From: Lachnospiraceae bacterium
GTDB lineage: Bacteria; Bacillota_A; Clostridia; Lachnospirales; Lachnospiraceae
DNA: 17,190 nt
Reading direction: 5' to 3'
NCBI GenBank assembly: GCA_024691045.1
Contig: JAILOC010000187.1
Span: 1-17,190, forward strand
The notes beneath the pieces were generated by a model. That model did not search any database, had not been told where the DNA came from, and worked only from the letters and a program-made list of their open reading frames with translations. Made by a program: the position numbers and the translations under genes. Shown here piece by piece: positions 7,001 through 14,417 of the stretch; within the stretch, counting starts at the first letter, position 1; the number at the start of each line of letters is the position of its first letter.

Positions 7001-8723
7001 CAACCCATACACAGCCTTCGCAAAAGGAAAGAAACCTGGGCATTACGAGATTTATATTATCCGCACCGCTCACATCATCATCTGTTATCGAAGTGAGCTT
7101 AGTGATCTCATAAGGTATCGGCTCTTCGGGATTTACAAAGGTTGAGAAACGGTCAACGATCCTGCCTTCCGAAACCTTGACGGCACCGAACTCTATGATC
7201 TTGTTCTTGACGGGTGAAAGACCCGTGGTCTCTATATCGTAGACTACATAGTCTGTTTCGAGCAGAGGAAGATCCGCGTTTCCGGTCACTATCCTGTGAA
7301 GGTCATCTACAAGATATGCCTCAACGCCGTAGAGGATCTTGAAGAAATCCTGTCTGTCGGGATCCGGATCTCCGGCCTCTTTACGCCTGTTTTTTTCTCC
7401 CTTTTTGCCGCCCCAGAGATCGTCCCATACATGGCCCGCATCGGTGAAGCCCTGCACGACTCCGTTATCCGTTATGGCGACTGCTTTGTGTCCCCACTTG
7501 AATGCGCGCTTTACTATATCCTTGCACTCGGATACGCCGTCCATGTCACTCATCTTGGTGTGACAGTGGAGCTCGACACGTTTTCTTTCGGCCTTATCCG
7601 CACGAGGTGTCCTGAAGTCATCGATCTTCACGATGCCCTTTACATTCTTCATGTACAGGTCGCCGTGATCGAACTTTCCGTTACTTATCTCAAGAAATCC
7701 CGTTATCCTTACGAAGGTTCCGGGCTCGAGCTTTTCCTGGATGGCGGGAGCTTCAGCGGTATCTATGTACATCCTGCAGCTTATCGCATCCGTAAAGTCA
7801 GCAATATTGAATGATACTACAGTCCTCTCATCCTTGATGGGAACCGCCTTGTAGGAAAAGACCATTCCCCTTACCGAAACATTGGACATACCTTCGTTGA
7901 GTTCGCTTAAGGGTACGGTATTTTCATCGGGATATGTGAAGCCGAAAATGTGATTGGGGTCATCCGCCATGGGGTTCCTGCGCTGCGCATTTCCGTTCCT
8001 GAAGCCGGACCTTCCCTTATCCCAGCTGCGTCCCGAATTATAGCCGGATGAAGCTTTCGGGGCAGGCCCTCTCTCTTCCCCAGGCCCCGATGCTTTTTCA
8101 GGCTCTGCAGGCTCTGCTGACTCCTTAGCACCGATGAATTTCTCCGCGGATCTTCTTTCATTTTCCGAAACGGTGCGGATAAGTTCGCGGTATTCATCGT
8201 CTTCTTTATGCTCAAGATCGATCTTGTGATATTCGAATTCGATCCGGCCTTTGCTTCCGAATCTTTCAATGTATATGCTGTTTAAAAGCTCTGCGAATTC
8301 CTTTTCCTTGACGTGGTAGACGGGAATGTCCGCCAGCGAAACCTTCATCACCTCCGGTGAATCGAAGGTGACGGAAGCCGTCCTCATCATATTGAAGAAC
8401 ATGATGTTCAGGCCTTCTATTTCAAGAAGTGCGGAATCGGAGTATTCTTCGTAAACCCTGCTAAGTTCCGGTGCTTTCGGGAGCCTGAAGGTTTCGATTA
8501 TGCGGACACTTGTCCTTGTATTATTGATGACCTGGTTTTTGATCTCACGCTCGACTTCGCGTATGATGTCCTTCGTGATCATATGATCACTTTCGAGATA
8601 GACATTAAGATAGTCGTGGGTCCTGGGAGTTGTCACACGCGTGACTATCGTTTCCTCAAGCAGAACCTGCGCACGGCCCTTAAGCTGAAGAGACGGGAAT
8701 GCGTCTTTGAAAATAAAACTCAT
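4089..8723 (-). CDS. polC: DNA polymerase III alpha subunit, PolC type
   Basis: PolC is the main replicative polymerase of Firmicutes and carries its own proofreading exonuclease. In the 1544-aa product I see an N-terminal domain (1-195), a Gly/Pro/charged linker (about 196-255), an OB fold (about 275-365), and a PHP domain (L-H-C-H-T at 385-389). The DEDD exonuclease is inserted in the PHP domain (D496-I-E498-T-T-G, H576-N...D581, H634-R-A-V-D638). The polymerase core has G-S-R-G-S-V-G-S-S (958-966), a Cys4 zinc knuckle (C986, C989, C1015, C1018), and P-D1044-I-D1046-L. It is about 100 residues longer than B. subtilis PolC (about 1437), largely from the linker and an insertion around 431-458. 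Several PHP metal ligands are substituted (see findings). The ATG at 8723 has GAGAGGAA upstream. It lies 85 bp after ispG and is probably the last gene of the dprA unit. Confidence 0.98.
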   Translation of the reverse strand: MSFIFKDAFPSLQLKGRAQVLLEETIVTRVTTPRTHDYLNVYLESDHMITKDIIREVEREIKNQVINNTRTSVRIIETFRLPKAPELSRVYEEYSDSALLEIEGLNIMFFNMMRTASVTFDSPEVMKVSLADIPVYHVKEKEFAELLNSIYIERFGSKGRIEFEYHKIDLEHKEDDEYRELIRTVSENERRSAEKFIGAKESAEPAEPEKASGPGEERGPAPKASSGYNSGRSWDKGRSGFRNGNAQRRNPMADDPNHIFGFTYPDENTVPLSELNEGMSNVSVRGMVFSYKAVPIKDERTVVSFNIADFTDAISCRMYIDTAEAPAIQEKLEPGTFVRITGFLEISNGKFDHGDLYMKNVKGIVKIDDFRTPRADKAERKRVELHCHTKMSDMDGVSECKDIVKRAFKWGHKAVAITDNGVVQGFTDAGHVWDDLWGGKKGEKNRRKEAGDPDPDRQDFFKILYGVEAYLVDDLHRIVTGNADLPLLETDYVVYDIETTGLSPVKNKIIEFGAVKVSEGRIVDRFSTFVNPEEPIPYEITKLTSITDDDVSGADNINLVMPRFLSFCEGCVWVAHNAEFDVNFVKEKCRELGTPADPVYIDTLPLSRVQLPGHSKFTLDAVAKALGVELGHHHRAVDDAECTAHIFVKMLEQLKDEGMKTLDDVNKKGASSASAISKLRPSRCTILAKNELGRVHLYTLVSQSHLTYFNRFPKIPKSLVEKYREGLIIGSGNHNGELMDALLEGHTSEQISNVVSFYDFLEVQPPSVYEFMVESGHYPNIGSIDDIRDIVRVVTELGKQFKKPVVATGDVYFLDPDDAIYRDVIYDSKSENRDRILPPTAPLYFRTTEEMLEEFSFLGTQKADEIVIRNSNMIADMCECISPVRPDKCPPVIPDSDKMLEQICYNRAHEIYGPDLPPIVTERLERELKSIISNGFAVMYIIAQKLVWKSVEDGYLVGSRGSVGSSFVATMAGITEVNPLVPHYYCSECHFYDFDSEEVLKFRGKAGVDMPDRNCPNCGKPLCKEGFDIPFETFLGFKGNKEPDIDLNFSGEYQAKAHKYTEVIFGTGQTFRAGTVGTVADKTAFGFIKKFYEKRGVHRRNAEVEFLQNGCMGVKRSTGQHPGGIVVLPNGEDINTFTPVQHPANDMTTDTITTHFDYHSIDHNLLKLDILGHDDPTMIRMLQDLIGFDPIRDIPLDDKKVMTLFQNTEALGITPDDIGGCKLGCLGIPEFGTDFAINLVLQAKPKMFSDLVRISGLSHGTNVWQNNAEVLIANGTADISTAICTRDDIMTYLIGKGVESEEAFNIMEAVRKGKVAGSRNAQGEITFKDWPEWKADMDKCEVPDWYIWSCERIEYMFPRAHAAAYVMMAWRIAYCKINYPLEYYAAYYSIRAKAFSYEVMCLGKAHVEANLEELKKIKETSDKDKNAPKLSNTQVDQMSDLRIVQEMHARGFEFMPIDLSLVKAKQFQVIDGRIMPALTSIDGLGASVAEAIAFEGKRGKFISCEDFRTRTKASGTVTEKLKSLGILGDIPESNQMSIFDMFGE

Positions 8724-8739
8724 ATTTAATTCCTCTCAC

Positions 8740-8808
8740 AGTCTGTCCTGCCGTGGCGCTCTCGCCTACCCGAACAGGTACACATTTAATTTGCCGGTTG
8801 ATCCGGAC
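8740..8808 (-). other. Potentially structured ispG-polC spacer
   Basis: The 85-bp gap holds several short self-complementary segments: ggcg/cgcc around a four-base loop (8755-8766), tacc/ggta (8767-8780), an outer cctg/cagg pairing (8747-8750 with 8775-8778), and a ccgg/ccgg hairpin just after the ispG stop (8794-8806). None is followed by a T run, so it is not an intrinsic terminator. It could be an mRNA processing or leader structure for polC. I do not recognise a known RNA family, and stems of 4-7 bp may be chance. Confidence 0.25.
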
Positions 8809-9864
8809 TTATTTCCAATTATCGAGCTCTTCCTTAAGAGCATTTAAAAGATCCGCTTCGGGAACCTTTCTGATGATCTCACCGTGCTTCATAAGAAGAC
8901 CTTCATGAAGTCCGCCCGCGATCCCGAGATCCGCTTCCTTAGCTTCTCCGGGGCCGTTTACGGCACAGCCCATAACGGCAAGCTTGATATCGTAAGGATA
9001 GTTTTCCGCTATCTTCTCAACCTTCTGTGCAAGAGATATCAGATCGATCTTCGTTCTGCCGCAGGTGGGACATGATACGACATCGATACCGCCCTTTCTG
9101 AGTCCGAGCGTCTTGAGGATAAGCCTTGCTGCCGTTATCTCTTCGCAGGGGTCACCAGTGAGGGAAACCCTGATCGTATCTCCTATTCCCTGTCCGAGAA
9201 TAAGTCCCAGACCGACCGAAGATTTGATGCTTCCGCTCCTTACGGTACCCGACTCCGTGATGCCCACGTGAAGCGGATACGGAGTCTTGCCCGCAATGAC
9301 TTCGTGAGCCTTTACGCACATCATTACATCTGATGATTTGATACTTATGACAAGGTTGTCATATCCCATATCCTCGATCAATTTAACCTTGTCGAGCGCG
9401 CTCTCAACGATGCCCTCAGCGGTAACTCCGCCGTATTTTTCGACGAGATTCTTCTCGAGGGAACCGGAATTGACACCGACTCTTATCGGGATGTTTCTTT
9501 CCTTTGCGAGGTTTACGACCTCGCGTACCCTGTCGACGGAGCCTATGTTTCCTGGATTTATGCGGATCTTGTCGGCACCGTTTTCCATGGCCATCAGGGC
9601 CATCTTATGATCGAAATGAATGTCTGCGACAAGCGGGATATGGATCTGCTTTTTGATCTCAGCGATTGCCTTCGCACTCTCTTCGTCGGGGACGGTGCAC
9701 CTTACGATCTCGCATCCCGCCTTTTCAAGTGCAAGTATCTGTGCTACGGTTGCGTTCACATCGGATGTCGGAGTGTTGGTCATCGACTGGATCGCGATGG
9801 GATTTCCGTGACCGATCTTCACTCCGCCGATATCTATTTCTTTAGTATCATCTCTGTAGGACAT
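8809..9864 (-). CDS. ispG: 4-hydroxy-3-methylbut-2-enyl diphosphate synthase (IspG/GcpE)
   Basis: IspG converts methylerythritol cyclodiphosphate to HMBPP, the penultimate step of the non-mevalonate isoprenoid pathway, using a [4Fe-4S] cluster. The product shows the N-terminal signature G-N-P-I-A-I-Q-S-M-T-N-T, a TIM-barrel body, and the cluster ligands C265-P-T-C268, C300 and E307 in V-N-G-P-G-E. The 351-aa length suits the short bacterial (non-plant) form. The frame opens eight codons earlier at 9888, where it makes an ATGA overlap with the upstream small ORF. I prefer the ATG at 9864 because GAGG lies six bases upstream and the typical family start is close to M-x-Y-R-x-x-T; the longer form (359 aa) cannot be excluded. 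Adjacency to polC is common in Firmicutes. Confidence 0.97.
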   Translation of the reverse strand: MSYRDDTKEIDIGGVKIGHGNPIAIQSMTNTPTSDVNATVAQILALEKAGCEIVRCTVPDEESAKAIAEIKKQIHIPLVADIHFDHKMALMAMENGADKIRINPGNIGSVDRVREVVNLAKERNIPIRVGVNSGSLEKNLVEKYGGVTAEGIVESALDKVKLIEDMGYDNLVISIKSSDVMMCVKAHEVIAGKTPYPLHVGITESGTVRSGSIKSSVGLGLILGQGIGDTIRVSLTGDPCEEITAARLILKTLGLRKGGIDVVSCPTCGRTKIDLISLAQKVEKIAENYPYDIKLAVMGCAVNGPGEAKEADLGIAGGLHEGLLMKHGEIIRKVPEADLLNALKEELDNWK

Positions 9865-9884
9865 TTTGACCTCATAATAATCAT

Positions 9885-10124
9885 TCATGAAACCACTTCA
9901 GGTTCTCCAACCCGCTCGTCTTCAGGCGCCATATCATCGTAAAAGTCAGGTTGACACGATACGAAATATATAATATCCGAAGTACTTAGGTCAGGATTAT
10001 TCTTGATATAATCAGTTACTTTTTCCAGTCTGTTTTTATTCTTTCCGGCATATGCCAATATGCCGATAACAAAATCAAAATATGAATCCTTTACTCGGAT
10101 AAGCATCTCTTTTAATTCTGTCAT
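9885..10124 (-). CDS. Small hypothetical protein, 79 aa
   Basis: I do not recognise this gene. The product is soluble and mostly helical in appearance: an N-terminal amphipathic stretch rich in Phe/Ile (about 10-25, S-Y-F-D-F-V-I-G-I-L-A-Y), a Lys/Asn-rich turn, D-Y-I-K-N-N-P-D-L-S-T-S-D-I-I-Y-F-V-S (38-56), and an acidic tail (P-D-F-Y-D-D-M-A-P-E-D-E-R). It has no signal peptide or transmembrane helix. The ATG at 10124 has an excellent GGAGGTGATC site and overlaps the upstream ORF's stop as ATGA. Its own stop overlaps an upstream alternative start of ispG the same way. Base composition is more AT-rich than comM or ispG, suggesting insertion of the pair. A toxin-antitoxin or immunity-type role is possible but unsupported. 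Confidence 0.8.
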   Translation of the reverse strand: MTELKEMLIRVKDSYFDFVIGILAYAGKNKNRLEKVTDYIKNNPDLSTSDIIYFVSCQPDFYDDMAPEDERVGEPEVVS

Positions 10125-10339
10125 AAGATCACCTCCGACATATTTTTCCTAAAATAGATCATATAATTATCATACCCAAAAATCACAAAATAGTAGCAAT
10201 AGGGAGTGCCATCGATCCCATATGAAAAATGAAGACCGAATCTGTTTTTTGAGTATTTATCGAAATTCGTGTTAATTTCACTGACTATTTTAGCATATTC
10301 TTTCGGATTTAGATAATAATGCTTCAGCGTTCTTTTCAT
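10121..10339 (-). CDS. Small hypothetical protein, 72 aa
   Basis: I do not recognise this gene. The product is basic and aromatic: an N-terminal helix-like part (L-N-P-K-E-Y-A-K-I-V-S-E-I-N), then a beta-rich, Tyr/Phe-heavy C-terminal half (G-L-H-F-S-Y-G-I-D-G, Y-C-Y-Y-F-V-I-F-G-Y-D-N-Y-M-I-Y-F). There is no clear signal peptide or membrane helix. The ATG at 10339 has AGGAGG five to six bases upstream. It starts 15 bp after comM and shares four bases (ATGA) with the next small ORF, so the two are probably translationally coupled and co-transcribed with comM and ispG. AT-richness sets the pair apart from its neighbours. Confidence 0.78.
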   Translation of the reverse strand: MKRTLKHYYLNPKEYAKIVSEINTNFDKYSKNRFGLHFSYGIDGTPYCYYFVIFGYDNYMIYFRKNMSEVIL

Positions 10340-10354
10340 CCGTGCCTCCTGTCT

Positions 10355-11893
10355 CTATACCCTGAAATAGTCCAGATCAGGCCGAAATGCCGCAGCTTCC
10401 AGGAGGTGTCTGCACCCGATGTCGGCAGCGCCCTCAATATCCGCAATTGTCCTCGAAACCCGGAGGATCCGGTGGTATGAACGGGCCGATAGCGAAAATT
10501 CCTTATACAGCTTTTCCATCAGTTCCGATTCTTTCTTTCCGAGCCTGCATACCTCCTCCAGATCATCCGCTTTAAGATCCGCATTGAAACGGTATTTCGT
10601 TCCCTTATAGCGGCTTTCCTGCATATCCCTCGCCTTTGCCACCATCTCTGCCATTTCGGCAGTACAGAGCCCGCTCTTAACGCCCGTCATATCGCCCAGC
10701 TCAACGGCCTTAAGTGCTGTACACAGATCGATCCTGTCCAGTATCGGACCGGATATCTTCGCAAGGTATTTCCTTATGCCGGTTTCGGAACACCTGCATT
10801 TATTCCTGTCCGGAAAATACCCGCAGGGGCATGGATTCATGGCACAGACCAGAAGAAAATCCGCAGGATATTCAACCGAATACCTGATCCTGGAGATCCG
10901 TATGGCCTTTTCCTCAAGAGGCTGTCTGAGGCTTTCTATCGCATCACGTCCGAATTCCGGCAGCTCATCCAAAAAGAGAACGGACCTGTGTGAAAGACTG
11001 ATGATCCCGGGCATCGGAACGGAGCCTCCGCCACCGACAAGAGCCTGATCGGTGATCGTATGGTGAGGTGCCTGAAATGCCCTGCTTCCCATAAGTGCCT
11101 TTCCCTTAGGCATCTTGCCGGCAACACTGTATATGGATGTAAGCTCCAGACTTTCCGAAAGCGTAAGAGGCGGCAGGATCCCCGGTATCCTGCGGGCTAT
11201 CATTGATTTGCCCGCACCGGGAGGTCCCGTCATAAGGAGTGAATGAAAGCCCGCGGCACTTATCACCGCAGCACGCTTTGCTCTTTCCTGACCCCTTACT
11301 TCGTCAAAATCCGGAAAATCACCCGCATTTTCAGTCAGAAGTTTATCCGGATCCGTATGGGTCGCAGGCAGGAGCGAATCATTCTTAGTGATCAGATAAT
11401 CTATAACGCTTTTCAGATCAGGTGCTCCCCTTACGATGATCCCGGGAACGATCGAGCCTTCATTTGCGCAGTCCATCGGGACTATGCATTCCCTGATCCC
11501 CTCTTTGGATGCAGCCATCACCATCGGAAGAACTCCCCTAACGGGTCTTATCTCCCCTCCGAGTCCTATCTCACCCAGAAAAAGAATTCCCCTTGCAGCC
11601 TCTTCGGGAATATATTCCATTGCAGTGAGCATTCCGATACAGATGGGAAGATCGAATGCGGTCGTATCCTTCCTCAGATCACCGGGAGACAGATTTACCG
11701 TGATCCTTGAAGGCGGAATGTTTATCCCGTTATTCTTAAGTGCCGATCTTACACGGTCCTTCGCCTCCTTAACTTCAGTTCCTGCCGAGCCGACTATATT
11801 GAACACCGGAAGGCCGTTTGCTATATCCGTTTCAACATGCACGATCAGTGCATTTATCCCCCTGACCGTCGCCGATAATGTATCTGTAAACAT
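10355..11893 (-). CDS. comM: YifB/ComM family Mg-chelatase-like AAA+ ATPase
   Basis: ComM-type proteins are hexameric helicases that promote branch migration during natural transformation in Gram-negatives; the role in Firmicutes is less studied. The 512-aa product has the N-terminal Lon/ChlI-like domain (V-E-T-D-I-A-N-G-L-P-V-F-N-I-V-G), Walker A G-P-P-G-A-G-K-S (223-230), Walker B V-L-F-L-D-E (305-310), a cysteine cluster C-P-C-G-Y...C-R-C (354-368) and an Arg-finger-like D-R-I-D-L. The frame is open to 11986, overlapping dprA, but the ATG at 11893 gives the family start (M-F-T-D-T-L-S-A-T-V-R-G) and has GAGG seven bases upstream. It follows dprA by 14 bp, so the two are one operon, consistent with a role in processing incoming DNA. 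Confidence 0.95.
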   Translation of the reverse strand: MFTDTLSATVRGINALIVHVETDIANGLPVFNIVGSAGTEVKEAKDRVRSALKNNGINIPPSRITVNLSPGDLRKDTTAFDLPICIGMLTAMEYIPEEAARGILFLGEIGLGGEIRPVRGVLPMVMAASKEGIRECIVPMDCANEGSIVPGIIVRGAPDLKSVIDYLITKNDSLLPATHTDPDKLLTENAGDFPDFDEVRGQERAKRAAVISAAGFHSLLMTGPPGAGKSMIARRIPGILPPLTLSESLELTSIYSVAGKMPKGKALMGSRAFQAPHHTITDQALVGGGGSVPMPGIISLSHRSVLFLDELPEFGRDAIESLRQPLEEKAIRISRIRYSVEYPADFLLVCAMNPCPCGYFPDRNKCRCSETGIRKYLAKISGPILDRIDLCTALKAVELGDMTGVKSGLCTAEMAEMVAKARDMQESRYKGTKYRFNADLKADDLEEVCRLGKKESELMEKLYKEFSLSARSYHRILRVSRTIADIEGAADIGCRHLLEAAAFRPDLDYFRV

Positions 11894-11907
11894 ATTCAAA
11901 CCTCGTA

Positions 11908-13134
11908 TCAAACTTTTCTGCAAAAATACCCGGGGCTCACCTGAACCGCATGACCTTCCAGGCACAGCTCCATGAGCATCAGACATATGCCGGTCTCTCC
12001 CGGAGAATCTATTTTCTTTTTGCGCATTTTATGCTCTATATCTTCCGCGGACTGCGGATATAAAGAAAGCATCCTGTAAACTTCCATGTGTCCCTTTTCA
12101 AGATCGGGTTCCGGCTTTACGTCACCGGCAAATTTCCTGTGCCTTATGTTGGAAGGCGCATCAAAAGCGGGTTTCAGCAGATATTCTTTCGCATCGGAAT
12201 CCGCAAATCCGGTCGTCAGGATCGAAGCATGTTCTTCAAAAAGATCCGCCATAAAAATTTCCGGAGAAAGATAGATCCTTGCTCCGTGACCGATAAGTCC
12301 GTTTGTTCCCGATGACAGGTCATCTGTCAGATTTCCCGGCGCCGCATATATATCCCTTCCCTGTTCAAGAGCCATATCGACCGTGATAAGGGTGCCGCTC
12401 CTGTTCCTGGCTTCAATCACGACAACGGCATCCGAAAGACCGCTCACGATGCGGTTTCTCGGAGGAAAATACCGCGAAATCGCAGGTGTACCGGGAGGAT
12501 ATGCAGACAAGACTCCTCCCGATGTTTTCAACTTCTCATACAACCCGTAATTAGAATCCGGATAGCATATATCCGCTCCGCACCCGAGCACTCCGAAGGA
12601 GGCCCCTCCCGCAGCTACAGCAGCGCTTTGAGATATACCGTCAATTCCCACAGCCATGCCGCTGATAACATTCACATCGTTTTTACCGAGTGCTTCACCG
12701 AGTTCATCTGCCAGCATTTCTCCGTATTCAGAGCACTGCCTTGCACCGATCACCGCAACGGAAAGCTTGTTATCTTCGGGTAATCTTCCTATGTAAAAAA
12801 GTGCCAGAGGCGGATCCGGAATATATCTTAATCTCGCGGGATAATCCTCCTCCCAGGCAAATACGACCTTCATCCCGGAGCGCAGGAATTCATCGTATCT
12901 TTCGAAGATATCGAATTCTTTCCGGTATTCCAGAAGGGCACAGGGATTGCTTCTCTTTCCAACCGCATTTATTATCTGCTCATCACTTGCAAGGAAAGCC
13001 TCACGGGGCGATCCGAAAGCATTTAAAATAGCGGGAACAGGCCCCTGACCGATCCACGGAACGGCATGAAGCCAGAATGCATAAACCCTTTCATCGTCAG
13101 CGATGCCAAGGCTCATAATTTCGTCAATGTTCAA
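11908..13134 (-). CDS. dprA: DNA processing protein DprA/Smf
   Basis: DprA binds incoming single-stranded DNA and loads RecA during natural transformation. The 408-aa product has an N-terminal helical region (about 15-70), the Rossmann-type DprA core (V-A-V-I-G-A-R at 126-132; I-S-G-M-A-V-G-I-D; G-V-L-G-C-G; P-P-R-N-R-I-V-S-G-L-S; A-P-G-N) and a C-terminal winged-helix-like domain (about 346-408). The start is a TTG at 13134, supported by AAAGGA five bases upstream; an ATG six codons later has no ribosome binding site. It is the first gene of the unit driven by the promoter at 13198-13226 and is followed by comM. In Bacillus dprA lies directly before topA; here the comM-polC genes come between. 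Confidence 0.96.
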   Translation of the reverse strand: MNIDEIMSLGIADDERVYAFWLHAVPWIGQGPVPAILNAFGSPREAFLASDEQIINAVGKRSNPCALLEYRKEFDIFERYDEFLRSGMKVVFAWEEDYPARLRYIPDPPLALFYIGRLPEDNKLSVAVIGARQCSEYGEMLADELGEALGKNDVNVISGMAVGIDGISQSAAVAAGGASFGVLGCGADICYPDSNYGLYEKLKTSGGVLSAYPPGTPAISRYFPPRNRIVSGLSDAVVVIEARNRSGTLITVDMALEQGRDIYAAPGNLTDDLSSGTNGLIGHGARIYLSPEIFMADLFEEHASILTTGFADSDAKEYLLKPAFDAPSNIRHRKFAGDVKPEPDLEKGHMEVYRMLSLYPQSAEDIEHKMRKKKIDSPGETGICLMLMELCLEGHAVQVSPGYFCRKV

Positions 13135-13197
13135 TTATTTCCTTTCCGTCTTCTTACATGGAAAAATCGGGCGAATGCCCTTAGAAAGCGTAGTTCA

Positions 13198-13226
13198 ATA
13201 ATATGTAAAAGAACCCTCAAAGTCAA
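13198..13226 (-). promoter_or_regulatory. SigA-type promoter of the dprA operon
   Basis: Minus strand: -35 TTGACT (13221-13226), 17-bp spacer, -10 TATTAT (13198-13203). It lies between the pilT terminator and the dprA TTG. A leader of about 55-60 bases follows, containing a small GC hairpin (13169-13180) with five T after it. Confidence 0.78.
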
Positions 13227-13276
13227 GATAAAGATACGCGGCACGTCGCATCAAAACACATACCGCGTCAGAAAAC

Positions 13277-13311
13277 AAAAAATGTCGCCGGCCTCTTACT
13301 GCCGGCGACAT
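13277..13311 (-). terminator. Strong intrinsic terminator after pilT
   Basis: On the minus strand ATGTCGCCGGC pairs perfectly with GCCGGCGACAT (11 bp) across an eight-base loop, followed by a T run (13277-13281, extended by the last stem T). It starts 21 bases past the pilT stop and ends the HD-pilT unit. Confidence 0.95.
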
Positions 13312-13331
13312 CGTATTTACAAAATGTTTTA

Positions 13332-14387
13332 TCAGATCTTGATCTCCATCGCATCGGGATCCTGTGCGAAGTGGATCGCCTGATCCCTGTCGATCTTGCC
13401 TTCGTAGAAGAAGTTGCAGATCGCTTCGTCCATGGTGATCATACCCATTGCCTTGTTGGTCTGCATTACACCCATGATCTGATGTGACTTACCTTCACGG
13501 ATAAGGTTTCTGATAGCGTGGTTAGCAAGGAGAACCTCGAATGCCGCAACACGGCCCTTGCCGTCATAGGTAGGAATGAGCTGCTGGGAAATGATAGCTT
13601 CGAGAACGCCCGCAAGCTGAATTCTGATCTGCTGCTGCTGGTGAGGAGGGAATACGTCGATAACACGGTCGACGGTTGATGCAGCACCGATGGTATGCAG
13701 TGTTGAAAGGACCAGGTGACCGGTCTCAGCTGCGGTGATCGCAGTGGAAATGGTCTCAAGGTCTCTCATCTCACCGACGAGAATGACATCGGGATCTTCA
13801 CGGAGTGCGGCACGGAGCGCATTTGCATATGAACCGGAGTCCATACCGATCTCACGCTGGTTAACAACGGATCTCTTATGCATATGCAGATACTCTATAG
13901 GATCCTCAAGGGTGATGATATGAGCGTCGCGGTTTTCGTTGATCCTGTCGATGATGGATGCAAGGGTTGTTGACTTACCGGATCCGGTAGGTCCTGTTAC
14001 GAGAACAAGTCCTCTCTTTCTCTCATGGAGATCGATAACAGCCTTGGGAACACCGAGCTTCTCAGGATTGGGAATTTCGGTACCTACAAGTCTGAGTGCA
14101 AGTCCGGCTGAACCTCTCTGCTTGAAGATGTTAACACGGTAACGGCCGAGAGCGGGGATTGAGAAGGACATATCGTATTCACCGATATCCTCGAATCTGC
14201 GTCTCTGCTCTTCGTTAGCGATGGACATAACTACGTCCAGAGTGTCCTGAGGCATAAGTCTGTCATAGCCTTCAACAGAAAGAAGGGAGCCGTTTACTCT
14301 CATCTTGGGAGGTACACCAACCGTGATGTGCACGTCACTGGCGCCGGCATTTTTAGCCTTCTGCATTACGTCATAAATATCAACCAT
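13332..14387 (-). CDS. pilT: Type IV pilus retraction ATPase PilT
   Basis: PilT is the cytoplasmic hexameric ATPase that powers pilus retraction for twitching motility and DNA uptake. The 351-aa product has the N-terminal PAS-like domain (A-S-D-V-H-I-T-V-G), Walker A G-P-T-G-S-G-K-S-T (132-140), the Asp box I-T-L-E-D-P-I-E (158-165), Walker B D-V-I-L-V-G-E-M-R-D (200-209), the His box (E-T-G-H...T-L-H-T, 221-232) and the PilT-specific A-I-R-N-L-I-R-E (291-298) that separates PilT from the PilB extension ATPase. The ATG at 14387 has AGGGG eight bases upstream; an in-frame GTG at 14396 abuts it and is unlikely. It follows the HD-domain gene by 30 bp and is closed by a strong terminator. No pilin or assembly genes are in the window. 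Confidence 0.97.
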   Translation of the reverse strand: MVDIYDVMQKAKNAGASDVHITVGVPPKMRVNGSLLSVEGYDRLMPQDTLDVVMSIANEEQRRRFEDIGEYDMSFSIPALGRYRVNIFKQRGSAGLALRLVGTEIPNPEKLGVPKAVIDLHERKRGLVLVTGPTGSGKSTTLASIIDRINENRDAHIITLEDPIEYLHMHKRSVVNQREIGMDSGSYANALRAALREDPDVILVGEMRDLETISTAITAAETGHLVLSTLHTIGAASTVDRVIDVFPPHQQQQIRIQLAGVLEAIISQQLIPTYDGKGRVAAFEVLLANHAIRNLIREGKSHQIMGVMQTNKAMGMITMDEAICNFFYEGKIDRDQAIHFAQDPDAMEIKI

Positions 14388-14417
14388 TTTGTTCACCCCT
14401 GAAAATTGTTTTTGGTT

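Noticed and set aside
11894..11986. Upstream extension of comM by 31 codons
   Set aside because: The extra N-terminus overlaps the dprA coding end, lacks family similarity, and the ATG at 11893 has a ribosome binding site and the typical YifB start.
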